DNA from: Anastatus disparis
Taxonomy: Eukaryota; Arthropoda; Insecta; Hymenoptera; Eupelmidae
Length of the DNA stretch: 64,000 nucleotides
Assembly: GCA_017163975.1 (NCBI GenBank)
Contig: JAFFSR010000251.1
Location: forward strand, 9,300,001 to 9,364,000
Direction: 5' to 3'
This document shows positions 12,133-22,839 of this stretch, one piece after another. Positions within the stretch are counted from its first letter, which is position 1, and every line of letters starts with the position of its first letter. Under the pieces are notes generated by a model. The model had not been told where the DNA came from. It made no database searches and saw only the letters and a program-made list of their open reading frames with translations. The position numbers were made by a program, and so were the translations under genes.

Positions 12133-12228
12133 TAAAAATAAATCCCTAAAAAGGGATTGAAACGCTCGCCTATGAAGCGTATGCCAATGGAGCAAATTTG
12201 CTCAAGGTTCATTAGGGTCAAATCCTCG
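12133..12228 (-). mobile_element. possible diverged tRNA-like element
   Basis: On the minus strand TTGCTCCATTGGCATACGC and, about 10 bases later, GCGTTTCAATCCC have box A and box B character at tRNA-like spacing, ending CAATCCCT as in the element near 10390. On the plus strand GGTCAAATCCTCG also looks box-B-like. It is degenerate, with no clear ends. Confidence 0.3.
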
Positions 12229-13346
12229 CGAAAGAAGTTTTTTTATTAATATTTCCAATAGTAATTTTACTCTATCATCAGTTGGCAATATATAAGGAAG
12301 ATATTGGATAGGATAGTATCATATATATTATCGAAATTATTGATCTATATATTGACAATAGTAATATTTAACACATTGGAAGTATACTGTCCATGCTCTC
12401 AATTTTACCACAGGATTACAATAAAATTATATTTTTTTGTTTGCAAGTTAAAATATTTGATAGAGAAATAGTTTATTTACATGAATTAATAAACTCAAAT
12501 AAAAAATTAATCATTTATTTTATTAATTGTTGCTTATTCATCGTTATATTTGATCATTGCAATATTTAGTCGTTTTTAACAAAGAGTAAAATATTTCGAT
12601 AATAGAATGTGATATTCAAATTTATGTAAAAATTATAAACAAAAAGAAATTTAAAAAATGATGCTAATAGCTTCAGCATAGTTCTTTCACATAGAGAACT
12701 TATCGAATTTGAAAACATTATTAAATCTTTTTTTTTAAATACCGTCATGATATAATTTGTGTGCAAAATTTAGAATAAATCATGAATTAATATATATACA
12801 TACGTAAATAAAATCATCATTTTTGCCAAATCATATTTTAACCCTCTGTTAAAGAGAGAGAAACACGCCTCGTCCGTACAGCCTAACATTCAATTTTTGT
12901 AAAGTTATGAACAGTTTTGTCTGAATTTTAATGTTCTTTTAAAAAATTTACATCTCCTTTATAGATATAAAATAAATGCTGCATTTTAATCTACATTTTA
13001 TCTTATTTTTTTTTCTTCGTAACTTTTGATCTACTTCAACTTTTTGAATAAATTTTTTTTAACCAAAAAGCTATAATCTTACTTTTATTATAATTCAAGT
13101 AAAAATAATCTTCTAAAATAATTAGTTCAAATACTGCATAACTATTAAACAGATGCAAAATTTTTAAAAAACTTTAAAATTTAGATAAAACTATTCGTAA
13201 CTTTGAAAAAATTCAACGTCAGACAAGTTAAAATAATAATCAATTTAGTATTTTCTTGCTTTTATATGAGGGTATATTTAAAATTTTTGCAAAATAAATT
13301 TTCGCAAGTTTTCAATAAAAATTACATTAAAAATAATTTAAATGTA

Positions 13347-14179
13347 GGGAAGACTGGGGCTAAAAGTAACACATTTTAAGAAAGTATCTCTATTTTTTAA
13401 TCTATATATTTTTTAAGTATCCCGCCTATTATACATGTTAGTAATTTGCTTCAGCCATAATTTAGTGCAGAATTTTTTGAAAAATCATCAATTAGACTTT
13501 TTTTGGAAGATCATTTATTAAAAAAGGTTTGCATGTTAATATTTGTCCCGCGTTCTGGGTAAGTATCAACATTACATTTTTTTTATTATAAAAATGCAAT
13601 TTAATAACTACAAGTATTTAGTACAAGTAAAAATAACATTGATTTTTTTGTCTTATACAGCTAGAAACTTTATATAAGGTTATAAAAAAATCACAGTAAA
13701 GTTCTTATTAAATTAATTTTTTCCATCACGTTTCTTTATTTTTTTAAAATATATTCTTATATATTAACATTGTTAACTTTTACCACGAAGATTTGTTAAT
13801 ACCTGTCCCAGCAGACACTTTTTATTTAAATATAAAGAAATATCATTAAAAAATATTTAAAAATAAATCTTTAAATATTAATACGATTTAAATTATTTAC
13901 AGAGAAGACTAACATAAAATAACTAAAATTTTATTAAATACATAGAATAAGATCAAAAACAAGCATTTGAGTATGTAAAAATTTTCTAGTTTCTGTCAAA
14001 AAAACTGTTACATCGCACGCTTTTCCTCTGTGGTGTACATGCAAGGTACTGAATATGTTTAGATAACATAAGCAATTGTATTAAATGTATAAAGTGAACT
14101 ACAAAACCTGTAGGACTATTTGCGTCGTTATAAATTGACTGCTAATTCTTTCCTCTGCTACTTTCAGCCCCGGTCTCCC
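13347..14179. mobile_element. TIR element (833 bp), TA target duplication
   Basis: The left end GGGAAGACTGGGGCTAAAAG pairs with the right end CTTTCAGCCCCGGTCTCCC. Reversed, the right end is GGGAGACCGGGGCTGAAAG, giving about 25 bp with one indel and a few mismatches. TA lies directly outside both ends (13345-13346, 14180-14181). Further inverted similarity occurs inside (GTTCTGGGTAAGTATC against AATACCTGTCCCAGC). The TA duplication suggests a Tc1/mariner-superfamily non-autonomous element. No transposase frame. Confidence 0.8.
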
Positions 14180-14397
14180 TATATTGTTATATAGATTAGT
14201 ATATTGTTATATAGATTAGAATATTTATTGTTAATCACTTAAAAAAGATTTATTTTTTCTTATATATTAAATATTGATAAATTTTTATTTTGTTTTTGCG
14301 GGGGCATATAAAAAATTAAGAAAAATTTTTTTATTAATTTGGATCTTGATACTGAATATATTAATTAAAATGTTATTTTTTTTTTTTTTTTAATTTT

Positions 14398-14505
14398 CTT
14401 TAACGTCGCTTTATTTATGCAATCATTTCGATGCTAATTAGCGACGGAGGTCGTTTCAGTGTGTTTGTGAACAAAGCACATGTATCGTATATACAGCGGT
14501 ACTTA
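14398..14505 (-). mobile_element. tRNA-derived SINE (family 1), 3' half of an interrupted copy
   Basis: The body and 3' end of a minus-strand SINE run from the poly-T (its A tail) through TTAACGTCGC... to the sequence equivalent to GTACTTA, where homology stops abruptly. The other half resumes at 15334, after an inserted TIR element flanked by TA on both sides. Confidence 0.85.
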
Positions 14506-15331
14506 TCCCATGGAAGAAGGCAATTCCGGACTGGATTTGGTACGGTACTGGTGCCCGTGATTCCAGTACTGATTCCCAATGCTGGTTCGGTATCCGTTTA
14601 ATATTTAAATGATAATATAGGACCGAACTATCAATGCCAATGCAGGCACAATACTGATTACCAGTATTTACCAGTCATCGAATAATTCATCATTTAATTT
14701 ATATAATTAAGTATTATTTATTTAAATAAATAAATCATCTTTTTCTTACAAAATTTTTTGGAATAAAAACACTTTTGAAATCAATAAATCGCTGTTCATT
14801 ATACGACCATAATCCATTAATTTTGAAAATAAACTTAACCAATTTTGCTATTATTGCGCCTTAATTTGTATTTTTATTTAAATCAGTTTTTTTCTCGAAG
14901 CTTAAAGAATCGACTACAGACTTTACAGATGTTTTTTACAATGCTGACAAATTAAATTTCTTCAATGCTTCTTGTTTTTTCAAATAATAACTACTCTTTT
15001 ATACATTTTTTTATAGCGCGTATTGTGCACATGTACGTATAAAATTATTAGGTTATAATGAGGTTATATTCAAACAAATATTATGTCATTGCAAGTACTT
15101 GCTTAGCAACGACAACAACGGCAAACGGTACTGGAGCAATACTATAATAATATTCTATCGATAGAATCTGGCAAACGATATTGGAACGATACCTTTCTAT
15201 ATTATTTGGTCCGATATTATCATTTCGATATTGGATACAAGCTTGTTTCAGTACCGGGCATACGTAGGACGGTGACCAATATTTAGCCATTATCAGGCCG
15301 TTAATTCAAAGCTGGCAGTTCTTTCATGGGA
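14506..15331. mobile_element. TIR element (826 bp) inserted into a SINE, TA target duplication
   Basis: The ends are inverted repeats: TCCCATGGAAGAA at the left and TTCTTTCATGGGA at the right (TCCCATGAAAGAA when reversed). TA precedes (14504-14505) and follows (15332-15333) the element, as expected for Tc1/mariner-type insertion. The interior carries many copies of CCAGTA/TACTGG-type hexamers, especially 14530-14680 and 15125-15270. There is no transposase reading frame, so the element is non-autonomous. Confidence 0.8.
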
Positions 15332-15420
15332 TATCGTTCAGCTGTTAAGAGCGGGATTCGAACTCGGATCCTCGAGATTATGAATCCATTGCTCTACCGA
15401 CTGAGCCACTGACGACCTCT
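15332..15420 (-). mobile_element. tRNA-derived SINE (family 1), 5' (tRNA-like) half of the interrupted copy
   Basis: On the minus strand it reads GGTCGTCAGTGGCTCAGTCGG..., with box A and box B (GAGTTCGAATCCC) almost intact and CAT at the anticodon position. It continues the SINE whose 3' half is at 14398-14505. Removing 14506-15331 and one TA restores a normal SINE order. Confidence 0.85.
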
Positions 15421-15875
15421 ACAATATTAAATGTTAATATTTAGAAATTATAATACTAAGAGACGACTCACAAATTTACAAATTTAAAAAAAAATGATAT
15501 GATGGTTTTTAAAATTAAACTACCCTATAAACAAAATTGTAAATAGCTTTCTACTTTGCCGCCGAATCAAATATAAATTGTGCACAAAAATTGAAACGAA
15601 GAAATCGAATAATGTTTTAATCTTTTACGCAGAGAAATATTTCATTATATTTCATTATACTTTATGGTTATGATAAGAAAAACTTGCAATATCATAAAAA
15701 TTGTTATACTGAACATTAAAATTTTCTATGATTGTAGTAATTTTTACTTTACTTTTAATAAAATTTACTATAAGTAATATCAAATTTTACTATTCAGTAC
15801 AGTAATTTTTTAACTCTGCAAGTTTGTTTCCTTGTAACTATAGAATATAGTAAAATTTAATCAAACATTTCTCTC

Positions 15876-15878
<3 letters not shown>

Positions 15879-15917
<39 letters not shown>
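15879..15917. repeat. (AT)n microsatellite
   Basis: About 19 uninterrupted AT units, followed by an alternating purine-pyrimidine stretch (ACGCATGCAAGCACATATGT, GCGTATACACACGCACAT) that could adopt unusual DNA structure. Confidence 0.9.
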
Positions 15918-15918
<1 letters not shown>

Positions 15919-16405
15919 GCATGCAAGCACATATGTGCGTATACACACGCACATAAAAATTTTCGCTAATTACTTTTTCGACTCTCTGAGGCTAAATATA
16001 CAAAAATAAATTAAAAAATAAACAATTATTTCATAATACTTTCTCATAGAAAAGGCAATAATAATATAAAGTTTTAATTTTAAATTGAAATGTAAAATAT
16101 TTAAATAAAAAAGAAAAAAAAATGAAAATTGAGCATCCTTCTTTTGTTTGATATGTGCACGTAAAACTGAATTCAATTTCTATTTGCGAACACTTATTGA
16201 CATATGCGGTATCATTCAATATGTACGTTGGGTCACATGCCAATAAACTTATGAAATATTCAATTGAAAATAAAATAGCTTCCAGTATACTGTCCACATG
16301 CATTTAATATGCTTATGTTAATAAAAATTTTTTTTTATACATTATACTATCATTTCACTGTACGTACACATATATTTTTGTTCAAAAGAACAGAGAGTGT
16401 TAAAT

Positions 16406-16439
16406 TTGACTGGACATTATTTCAATAATGTCTAGTCAA
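16406..16439. repeat. short hairpin, 16-bp arms
   Basis: TTGACTGGACATTATT and AATAATGTCTAGTCAA are inverted with one mismatch and a 2-nt gap. A T run follows on the plus strand. Confidence 0.5.
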
Positions 16440-17494
16440 GTTTTTTTTACAGAAAAATAGATTAAGTAGAAATATATATTCAATAGAAAAATTTATTTAA
16501 TAGAAATCAGTAGCGTGAGAGGTTTCAACGCGTGACTTGTGTCTAATAAGATTTGATTTCTCTCCTGTTCCAAGCGCTTTTAATTTACTATTACTTTTGT
16601 AGATGTCATGTTTTAACTATATTACAAAAAATGTGATATAAAAAAAGACTTGGTAGTGCATGTACTTAAAAGTTCATTCTAACTTCCAAAATCAACTTTT
16701 AATCTTACCAGTAACAAATGACAACAATTTTGAAAGTTTTTAATTTGTCAATTATTAATTAAATTAAATTTAGATCCTTAAGCATACGTTTCTGAAGACA
16801 AAATATTGCGTGTAATTCATAATGAGAAAAGAAACAATGCAATATTCAAAAGTAAAAATGATACTTATCTCTTTTATTAATTGAATTAATATTTAAAAAT
16901 AACAGACGTATTCAACATGAAAATGGGAAATTAAAAAGAATTTAGGCGTATTTTTAAAAAAATTCTACTTTGAAATTTTTTCAAAATTAAATGATTGTTT
17001 AGATTATTTATAAATTAATATAATTACGCTATTTATTATATATATTTTTAAAATTCAACAGTAGATAAATTTTCTAAAATAATAAAACATTATTCATTCT
17101 CTATAATATGCTTGAAAAGTAACAAATATCTCTTCAAATTTTCAATATACCACGTCATTTTCTCAACTGGAAAATTTACATGCTTTCGGAAATCTTTTGT
17201 GCGCTCAAATAGGAGGAAAAGGAGACGAGAATCCAGAGCGGAAAGCAGCCAAAGTAAAAGAAAGTTCGAGTAGAAGATTGCGAGAAATTCTACAATATCT
17301 CGAGGAGATAGGGCACAAGTGTGAGGGTAGAAAAAAAAAAATAGAGAAAAGAAAAATATAGAAACGAGAAAAAGAAGAAGATAGGACAAAACTAAGGTAA
17401 GCCTGTACATATATACATATAGCGTATATATGTATTTTCGAGGTTAACAATATAGAGGGAAAGAGAAACAGAGAATGAATGAACTATATTTCAA

Positions 17495-17610
17495 AATGTC
17501 CTGCGAGACATTCACCAGGGAATCTACTCGGCTCCTCTCGACCATGAAACTGCAGCATCTGCGAGTCTGTTTCGTTTAGAGGCACATGTAACGAGATTCG
17601 CTTGTCTATC
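17495..17610. other. G+C-richer patch in intron 3
   Basis: A roughly 100-bp non-repetitive stretch of balanced composition, including CACCAGGGAATCTACTCGGC and CTGCAGCATCTGCGAGTCTG. I checked it on the minus strand as a possible alternative exon 4; it lacks the WxPDIVLYN coding motif and suitable splice sites. Confidence 0.3.
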
Positions 17611-18333
17611 TATTTCATTTCTTTCTCTCTTTTTTTATCTTTCTTTTTTTTTCTATTTGTATCTATCTTCTCCTTTCTTTACCACAAAAATTGATGATAT
17701 GGTTTCTATACGAATCGTTTCTATCCGTGTGAAAATCGCTTTTGTGATTCCAAACGTTGATAAGGTCATATTTCAGTGCGACATAGGGATGACAATTCGT
17801 TTTAGAATTGGTTTAAGAAACGTAAGAAAGAATTAGATTTTCATTTTTCTACTTGTTAAAGATTAATCTTTTACATTTTTATTATCATTTCATAGAATTA
17901 TTTTTTATTATGTGCATACTTATTATTCATTAAATATAATTTTGCAAATCCTGTAGATTTAATTTTTATTCTTTATATTTTAATATGACCTATGCACGCT
18001 TTATTTCATATTTATTATAAGTGGAAGAAAATGTCAACAAATTGAGTTTATTAACAAAACTATTTTAATATTATTTTCTGTTTCCAAAAAAATGCGATAG
18101 CAAAATTTTTATTTATTATATGCTTGAAACAGAACATTACTTAATGTACCACAACCCATCCTTTTAAGATGTTCAATTTAAGTTACATATACTATAAAAT
18201 ACAGTAAAAAACAGAATGTTCTTTTTAAATTGTACAAATATAACGCTACAATAACACGATGTAATATGCAACTCTTTATTGAAAATGCAACAGTAAATAA
18301 CTGCATAAAAAATGCTTGTTTATTATGTATTAT

Positions 18334-18533
18334 GAGACTTCAGTGGCTCAGTCGATAGAGCAATGGATCCATAATCTCAAGGTGCCGAGTTCGAATCCTA
18401 CTCTCGGTGGCTGATTGATACAAGCGCCACTGTACGTTACATGTGTTTTGTTCACAAGCACACTGACGACCTCCGTAATTAATTAGCATCAAAGTGATAT
18501 CATAAATACAGCGACGTTAAATTTAAAAAAAAT
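18334..18533 (+). mobile_element. tRNA-derived SINE (family 1), best-preserved copy
   Basis: Box A is TGGCTCAGTCGA at 18344-18355 and box B is GAGTTCGAATCC at 18387-18398, both near the RNA polymerase III consensus. The anticodon position reads CAT, and the anticodon-to-T-arm region resembles elongator tRNA-Met. The head is joined to a body of about 110 bp that ends in CAGCGACGTTAAATTT and an A run. This is the best copy for deriving a consensus. Confidence 0.9.
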
Positions 18534-18539
18534 TACTTC

Positions 18540-21500
18540 ATACTCAAGAATATCCCGATGACGATTATAATATATATTAATGAAGTAATAAGTTTTTGAA
18601 GCCACGAGTTTTTTCCTTGACCGCATAGTTATTGTACACCCCGAAGGATCTTTTATATTCTTGTGAAAATAAAGACAAATTTTAACGTATGCATATAGTT
18701 GTACTATAGTAAAAAAGATAAATTGTAAAAAATGCTACAATCTTACATTACAGGGGATAGAAAGAAAATGTTGAAAAAAAGAAAAGAAAAAAACGTGAAA
18801 AAGAAAATAGAGACGAAGTCCATGAATGTGTATATATGTTTTATGTAACGTTCCGCTATAGTAAAGAAAAGAGGGATTACCTGTCTGAGACATATTTTGA
18901 AACGATCCTAGAAACATGTTTCATAAAGTTTTTTTATTATTCCTTATAACTGTACAATAAAATGAAATTAAATAAAACATTTCTCTCCTCGTAACTTATT
19001 CTATGATGAACACTGAGCACCTACATTTCATACTTACGTTTAGACCATTGCATACTTTCTAAGATTACTAGAAAATTTACTTCAAGATTATTTATAAGAA
19101 CTTGACTTGAAATAATTTATTAAATATCAGAGAGCGTGGCAAGTTTGCGAAGCGCTACGGCGAACCCTATTTACTTTGATTATAATTATCATAGGTATTG
19201 GTAATAACATATTTTAAACTACTTTTATATGTCATAATTAATCACGACTCAACTGTTACAATTTTTTCCAATCAGTGTAGAACATGGTTTAATAAAAATT
19301 ACTTATTTTACAACGTAATTTAGTTTTCGTAGATTTGTGTTTATGTTTTGACCTCCTATAGGTTATAGTAATTGTAATAATAAGATTTTTAACTTTTTTC
19401 TTTTGCGTATTTCTGAAAATCTGTTTATTATCTTTTAACCACCATTATTTTCTGCTGTTGAAGCGAGTGTTGTTATAATCATCTGTTTGGGGATTAAAGT
19501 AGAGTATTTTGGAAAAATATTATCATTTAGATTATTGAGAATTTTTTTATTTTCCATGTGTTTGGATGTATGGTAAAGTATAGGTATGGTGTTTGAGTTT
19601 TGCTTATCGAGATAAAAAAAATTTTCTAGGAGGGTATATTCAGATTTGTAACATTTGTCAACACTTATAGGATCGATATTAGATAAATATGTTTAAAATT
19701 ATTGGGTTTGTTGTATTTGCTGATGATTTCGCAAAGTAGTCTCGGTCAAGTTTAATAAAAAACTTATTGATTGTGAGGATATGACTAAAGTTATATATTC
19801 CAGTATTTAAAATTAAGGTGTGGTAGTTGGTATCAGTATATAGGAAATAATAAATAAGATTTGCAAGTGTTACGATCGGTATGAGTTAATACAACTTTTA
19901 TTTTACACTAATAACCTCGAATTCACGTGTTTGGTGACAATGAGAAGGATAGAGAGTTAATACATGTAAACGGCAAATAGAAAAAGATAAACATATTCTT
20001 TTTATTGTTAAGTCTCGAGAAGACATAAAAGACTTAAAAACAGAACAGTAAGTCGAAGTGCGCATGCTACAGCGTAACGCTACGGTACATATTTAGAGGT
20101 CTATAAAATAAGTCGTTTGGCGTATGAATTCGACGTAATAATAACGTATTTTTAGTCAGAGTAAGAGAAAAAAACAAATTCACAAAATTTTTCTTATGAA
20201 ATTAAGAACGTGTGTGGATGACTTGCGTTTTGTAAACAATTTTTTTATATTATTGTCAGAACTTAAACTGGATTTAAACTTTAAAATAAAACTAAAAAAA
20301 TTAAACGTTTTAGAATAGTATCACATTATATATTAAAATTCATTTAACCATAAAATTATTAGTTAAAAATAAAATTTTATTCGCAAATGTTTACTTTTTA
20401 CCAGCATGAAATCAACTATAAGTAATTATTAATTTAAGGAATGAAAAATATTATTAATAACAATTTAAAAAGGTATATTGACTTTAATCAAAATGAGTTT
20501 ATCAACGTAACATTTTTTCTCTAGAAATTGATTACAATCGTAATATGTTTACATCAAAATCATATAATTGGTTTTTATTTAAATTAAAAATTGCTGATTT
20601 CTACCGAGGTAATTATTGATAAAAACTCGTGTATATTCTCTTGACATAACCGTTTACGAGTTTGTAGTAAAAGAAATGTGATTCATTGTCATGATCCACG
20701 GCAATCGACAAAATGTTGATGAAAATTGATCTTGTCAATAATCAATTAGAGCAGATAATGGTGCAGTGATCAAATTTCTTGGAAAAACAATACCACGAGC
20801 AATCTTATTGAAAGAGTAAATTGTATGTATTTGGTTAAATAAAAGATTTCGTAACAATATTATTTATTTAATATAAGAGTAATTAATTTTTAAATAAGTA
20901 ATAGTCATTTATTTTAAAAAAATTAGTTACAAGATTATTTATTAACTTTGATCAAGAGTTGCTTTCACAGAAAAGCACCAAGTTTTGGAAAAAAATATTA
21001 AACTTTTTTAAAGTTCCACAAAAATTTTCCATTAGCAATCTCATAAAACAGATATTTTTTCGTTATTTTATTAAAAATCAGTTTTACTTCATAAGCCTTG
21101 AAGCGAACGATTCTATCAAGTTGAAAATACATCGAGAAAGTTGTGCATTATCACACAAAGAGAAAAATAAAGAGAGAAAGAGCGCAGGTGTTTCCAAGCA
21201 CGTGCGGTACGTTTAATTTTGACGCCCGTATATAAAACTTCAACGTTCATATAAAAGTTAAAACTTCGTTCTCCGTTGATACGAGCGAACGATTTCGAAA
21301 TTCCCGCAAGGCGTATTAACAAAAGTGGAAAGTAAATTTTAAAAAGTATGCCAGTAAGCGAGCCTTTTTTTCTCAATAAATCGAAAATCTTTTTTCTTCT
21401 TATATTTTTGCCAAGTTCATGAAAAATTATGTAACAGGCATAAACGATATATGCAACGACCGACAAAAATGTTCTATTTAACTACTCTTCCAGCTCGTAT

Positions 21501-22450
21501 GTCGAGAAAATTTAATATTTGTAAATGCGAATTCATCAGAAACTTTAATTTTTTTGTAACGTAATTTATTACTTACAGTTTACTCAACATTCTTAAAATA
21601 TAAACAAGGATTATTTTTTTACAATTATTACAGTTACCGAAATTATGAAAATATTATTATCAAAATGCTCTAGACGTTATTATTTTATTACGCCAAAATA
21701 TGTTCAACTTTATATCGATTTATTTACCATGATAACAATATACATTTTTAAAAAAGGCTTCATATCATACCATTCAGGGAAAGTAAAATTACATGCTGTG
21801 ATGGCTGATTTCAAAATATGTTTTATAAAGAAAGATACACGAAGAAAATATTTTTTTAATAATTATCATGAAAATTATGATGATCCTGGGAAATAATGAC
21901 TTTCGACAATTTTTTACAGATTAATTTTTAAATTGGTTCTATTAGAAACGAAAATATTTATTAGACCGTTAATAAATTTTACCTTTGCATCTAGTAAAAA
22001 CAAAAAATTAATAATTTTTACAAGAAATCAATAAAAATTCTGTAAATAATATTTACTACTACTTCTTGATTAATTTTGTTTGTGCTTGGGTATAAAATTC
22101 ATACTGAAGTGAATCACGAAAGAATTTCGCTGGTTTTCATCTGATTGCTAACTCTAAACTTTCGAGCATTTGTTTTAAATTAATTTCGTAAAGTTACTTT
22201 TAAAGTATTTTTGTAACCAGTCATTTTCATCCAATCCTTTTCATAATTTTTATAACGATGTCTGCTAAATATTTTTTTTATTTTTTTTTTATTTTCGAAT
22301 GATAAGATATAAATTATTAAAAATCAGTTCAACTCAAAATAATATGTCAAATTTTTAAATAAGAAAAAGAAATATTTAATTTTTGAACATTTCTACGTAA
22401 AAAATATTAAAATTTAAAAAAATTTTTAAATTTATGATTAAGTATTTACA
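18540..22450. other. intron 3, no gene seen
   Basis: A+T-rich with a few balanced spots (19125-19170, 20050-20110). The overlapping frames near 20959-21466 on both strands have no recognisable domain and no splice context. Confidence 0.6.
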
Positions 22451-22457
22451 TAATTAA

Positions 22458-22831
22458 GGAGATGTAAAACGGACACTACACCTGTACTCATAGATATTAG
22501 CTTCCTTTCCATTTTATTGCTGAATTTCCAGAAAAGAAATGCATTAGCTTATAGTATGTGCCATAATGATTATTTAGATAAATTTTCAAATAAATTCATT
22601 CATTAGCTTTTAAGATATTTGGATTCCTGCACAAAATTGAAAAATTTTAATAAATAATTTTAGAACCCAAAATTCTCAATAACCAATGACTGAATTTATT
22701 TAAAAATTTAACCGAATAATCTTCATGGTACATACTACAAGCTAATGCATTTTTTTATTGAAAATTTTGCAATAAAATGTAAAGATAGTGAATATTTATG
22801 AGTACAGGTGTAGTGTCCATTTTACATCCCC
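22458..22831. mobile_element. TIR element (374 bp) flanked by TTAA
   Basis: TTAA lies at 22454-22457 and 22832-22835. The terminal inverted repeats begin GG(A/G)GATGTAAAA(C/T)GGACACT and continue to CTACACCTGTACTCATA with very few mismatches over about 45 bp. The arms can be followed inward: GCATTAGCTTATAGTATGTG on the left against CATACTACAAGCTAATGCAT on the right. A TTAA duplication is the mark of piggyBac-type insertion; because TTAA contains TA, a mariner origin is not excluded. Confidence 0.8.
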
Positions 22832-22839
22832 TTAACATA

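Larger units (their letters stand above)
15421..17490. other. intron 3, no gene seen
   Basis: Apart from the AT microsatellite and the hairpin at 16406 this is A+T-rich. The minus-strand frames at 17090-17450 read Phe/Leu/Ser-rich low-complexity peptide from a purine-rich plus strand. Confidence 0.6.

Noticed and set aside
17090..17450. Overlapping minus-strand frames with Phe/Leu-rich segments resembling membrane helices
   Set aside because: The apparent helices come from poly-pyrimidine sequence; two frames overlap out of phase, which argues against coding.
17495..17610. Candidate alternative exon 4 of the nAChR gene
   Set aside because: On the minus strand it does not encode the conserved WxPDIVLYN segment and has no suitable acceptor/donor pair.
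18334..18410. Possible functional tRNA gene with CAT anticodon
   Set aside because: The anticodon and acceptor stems do not pair properly, and the sequence continues into a repeated SINE body; the same head recurs in several truncated copies.
18865..18905. Recursive splice site candidate (ACAG followed by GTAATC on the minus strand)
   Set aside because: Donor is weak and there is no pyrimidine tract upstream of the AG.
21116..21466. 116-codon minus-strand frame
   Set aside because: Overlaps another frame on the opposite strand, no domain, typical intronic composition.
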